Part shown: positions 63,112 to 64,000 of the stretch, one piece after another
How positions within the stretch are numbered: the stretch's first letter is position 1
Layout: every line of letters starts with the position of its first letter
NCBI GenBank assembly: GCA_013397795.1
Contig: VZTJ01000295.1
Span: 124,001 to 188,000, forward strand
From: Orthonyx spaldingii
Taxonomy: Eukaryota > Chordata > Aves > Passeriformes > Orthonychidae
Reading direction: 5' to 3'
Length of the DNA stretch: 64,000 bases
Translations under genes and position numbers: made by a program
Notes under the pieces: model-generated
Databases searched by the model: none
What the model saw: only the letters and a program-made list of their open reading frames with translations
Told to the model about the DNA's origin: nothing

Positions 63112-64000
63112 GAGAGGAGAAGAGGCACTTGTGCATTCTGGATCTTATTTGTGAATTTTAGCTGGTTACACCCAGTGTAAGTTGCTTTAACTTCTTTTTA
63201 AACTCTGACAGCCACTACTGAGGACAACAGAGAAACTTCGCACCATCAGACGATTTGTGTTGTTTGTTTGTTTTTCAACTAACAATAAGCAAGTGGTATA
63301 TAAATCAAATACCTTCTATTTTCTGTTTTTCAATCTCCATTGTATTTCTTGAGATCACTATGGGTGTTGTTCTGATTTGTCATCCTGCCTCTCAGAAGAA
63401 TGTCATCCCCCTTCCTTGCAGAGTCGACTCTGGGCTGTTGTGCTCCAGCAGACACCCTGACAGCCGTCTTCATCGGCCAGCAGATGTCATTGTGTTTCCA
63501 CCACAAAAGCACATCAAACGTATTCATCTGGCTGCAAATGCCTGCCCCATCCTGCAAACAATACTGCTGAGTATTTAGGATTTTCTCTACCCTGCAGCAA
63601 AATATTTGTTAAAAATGCTTAGCCAGAGAAGAGTGAAAATTAAGTTCCAAGCATTTGATAGCTGTGACTAACTAGCCAGAATACCCTTGGCTTCAGCTAA
63701 TATAGTGCCAATGGTGTTACACAAACACAGCTTACTCAACAGGACACAAATCATGGTTAATAAACTATTACAAAAGATGCCAACAGAAGAAGACAGATAT
63801 CATGTCTCATGGATTAGCCAGCTTCTTTAAGCAACCAGCTTGTCCTGCTGTGAGGTCATCCGTTCTTCAATACTTAGACAGGACTGAGAATTTATACTTC
63901 AGAACTTCTTAGACCTTCAGAGTGTAATGAAAAGAGGCTGTAGTCTGTTATTTTTCAGCTATTTTATTCTGGACTATGTTAACAGCTTCCCAATTTGCAT

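Larger units (their letters stand above)
52313..64000. other. Intergenic upstream of SDHAF3, no gene seen
   Basis: About 11.7 kb without a recognised gene. Open frames are at most 116 codons with no domain. Minor items are T-rich tracts at 58298-58323 and 63096-63111, an alternating purine-pyrimidine stretch at 58.57-58.78 kb, short palindromes at 58729-58742 and 63419-63432, and a hairpin at 55814-55837. By synteny this side should face DLX5/DLX6, so distal enhancers may lie here, but none can be assigned from sequence alone. Confidence 0.5.

Noticed and set aside
50300..64000. Possible DLX5 homeobox exons on the other side
   Set aside because: No homeodomain-like frame was found.
1..64000. 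CRISPR arrays, bacterial operons, rRNA or tRNA genes
   Set aside because: No spaced direct repeats, ribosome-binding sites with long frames, or tRNA/rRNA landmarks; the sequence is nuclear vertebrate DNA.

Overview
The window looks like ordinary vertebrate, and specifically avian, nuclear DNA: AT-rich and gene-poor, with microsatellites, truncated CR1 LINE 3' ends carrying the bird-type octamer tail, and two LTR pieces that resemble endogenous retrovirus LTRs of passerine birds. A songbird is the best guess. There is no bacterial, phage or organellar gene content, and most open frames are chance.

Only one protein-coding gene can be supported: SDHAF3 (ACN9), the LYR-motif assembly factor for mitochondrial succinate dehydrogenase. 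It lies on the minus strand in two coding exons. Exon 1 (50046-50207) sits in a CpG island and exon 2 (21378-21581) lies 28,464 bp away. The joined product is 121 residues, close to the 125 of human SDHAF3. The intron uses a GC donor, read directly from the sequence, with an AG acceptor.

Layout. 1-21.2 kb: DNA downstream of SDHAF3, with a small N gap at 2307-2372, CR1 copies near 7.4-7.8, 12.5 and 15.4-15.7 kb, an LTR fragment near 17.2-17.7 kb, and an ATTA-rich, palindrome-rich block at 8.5-8.9 kb that could be a conserved regulatory element. 21.2-50.3 kb: the gene, nearly all of it one intron holding CR1 fragments, one ERV LTR antisense to the gene about 2 kb inside exon 1, and simple repeats. 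50.3-64 kb: DNA upstream of SDHAF3, with a (GATA)20 tract about 0.2 kb from the start codon, a 37-bp tandem duplication and a pentanucleotide repeat.

From vertebrate synteny (DLX6-DLX5-SDHAF3-TAC1 in mammals), the right side should lead towards DLX5/DLX6 and the left towards TAC1. This is inference: no exon of either neighbour was seen. I found no undescribed multi-gene system. The best leads are the GC-AG splice of the long intron, the repeats crowding the promoter, the palindrome-rich block at 8.5 kb and a foldable branched structure at 10.95-11.04 kb.
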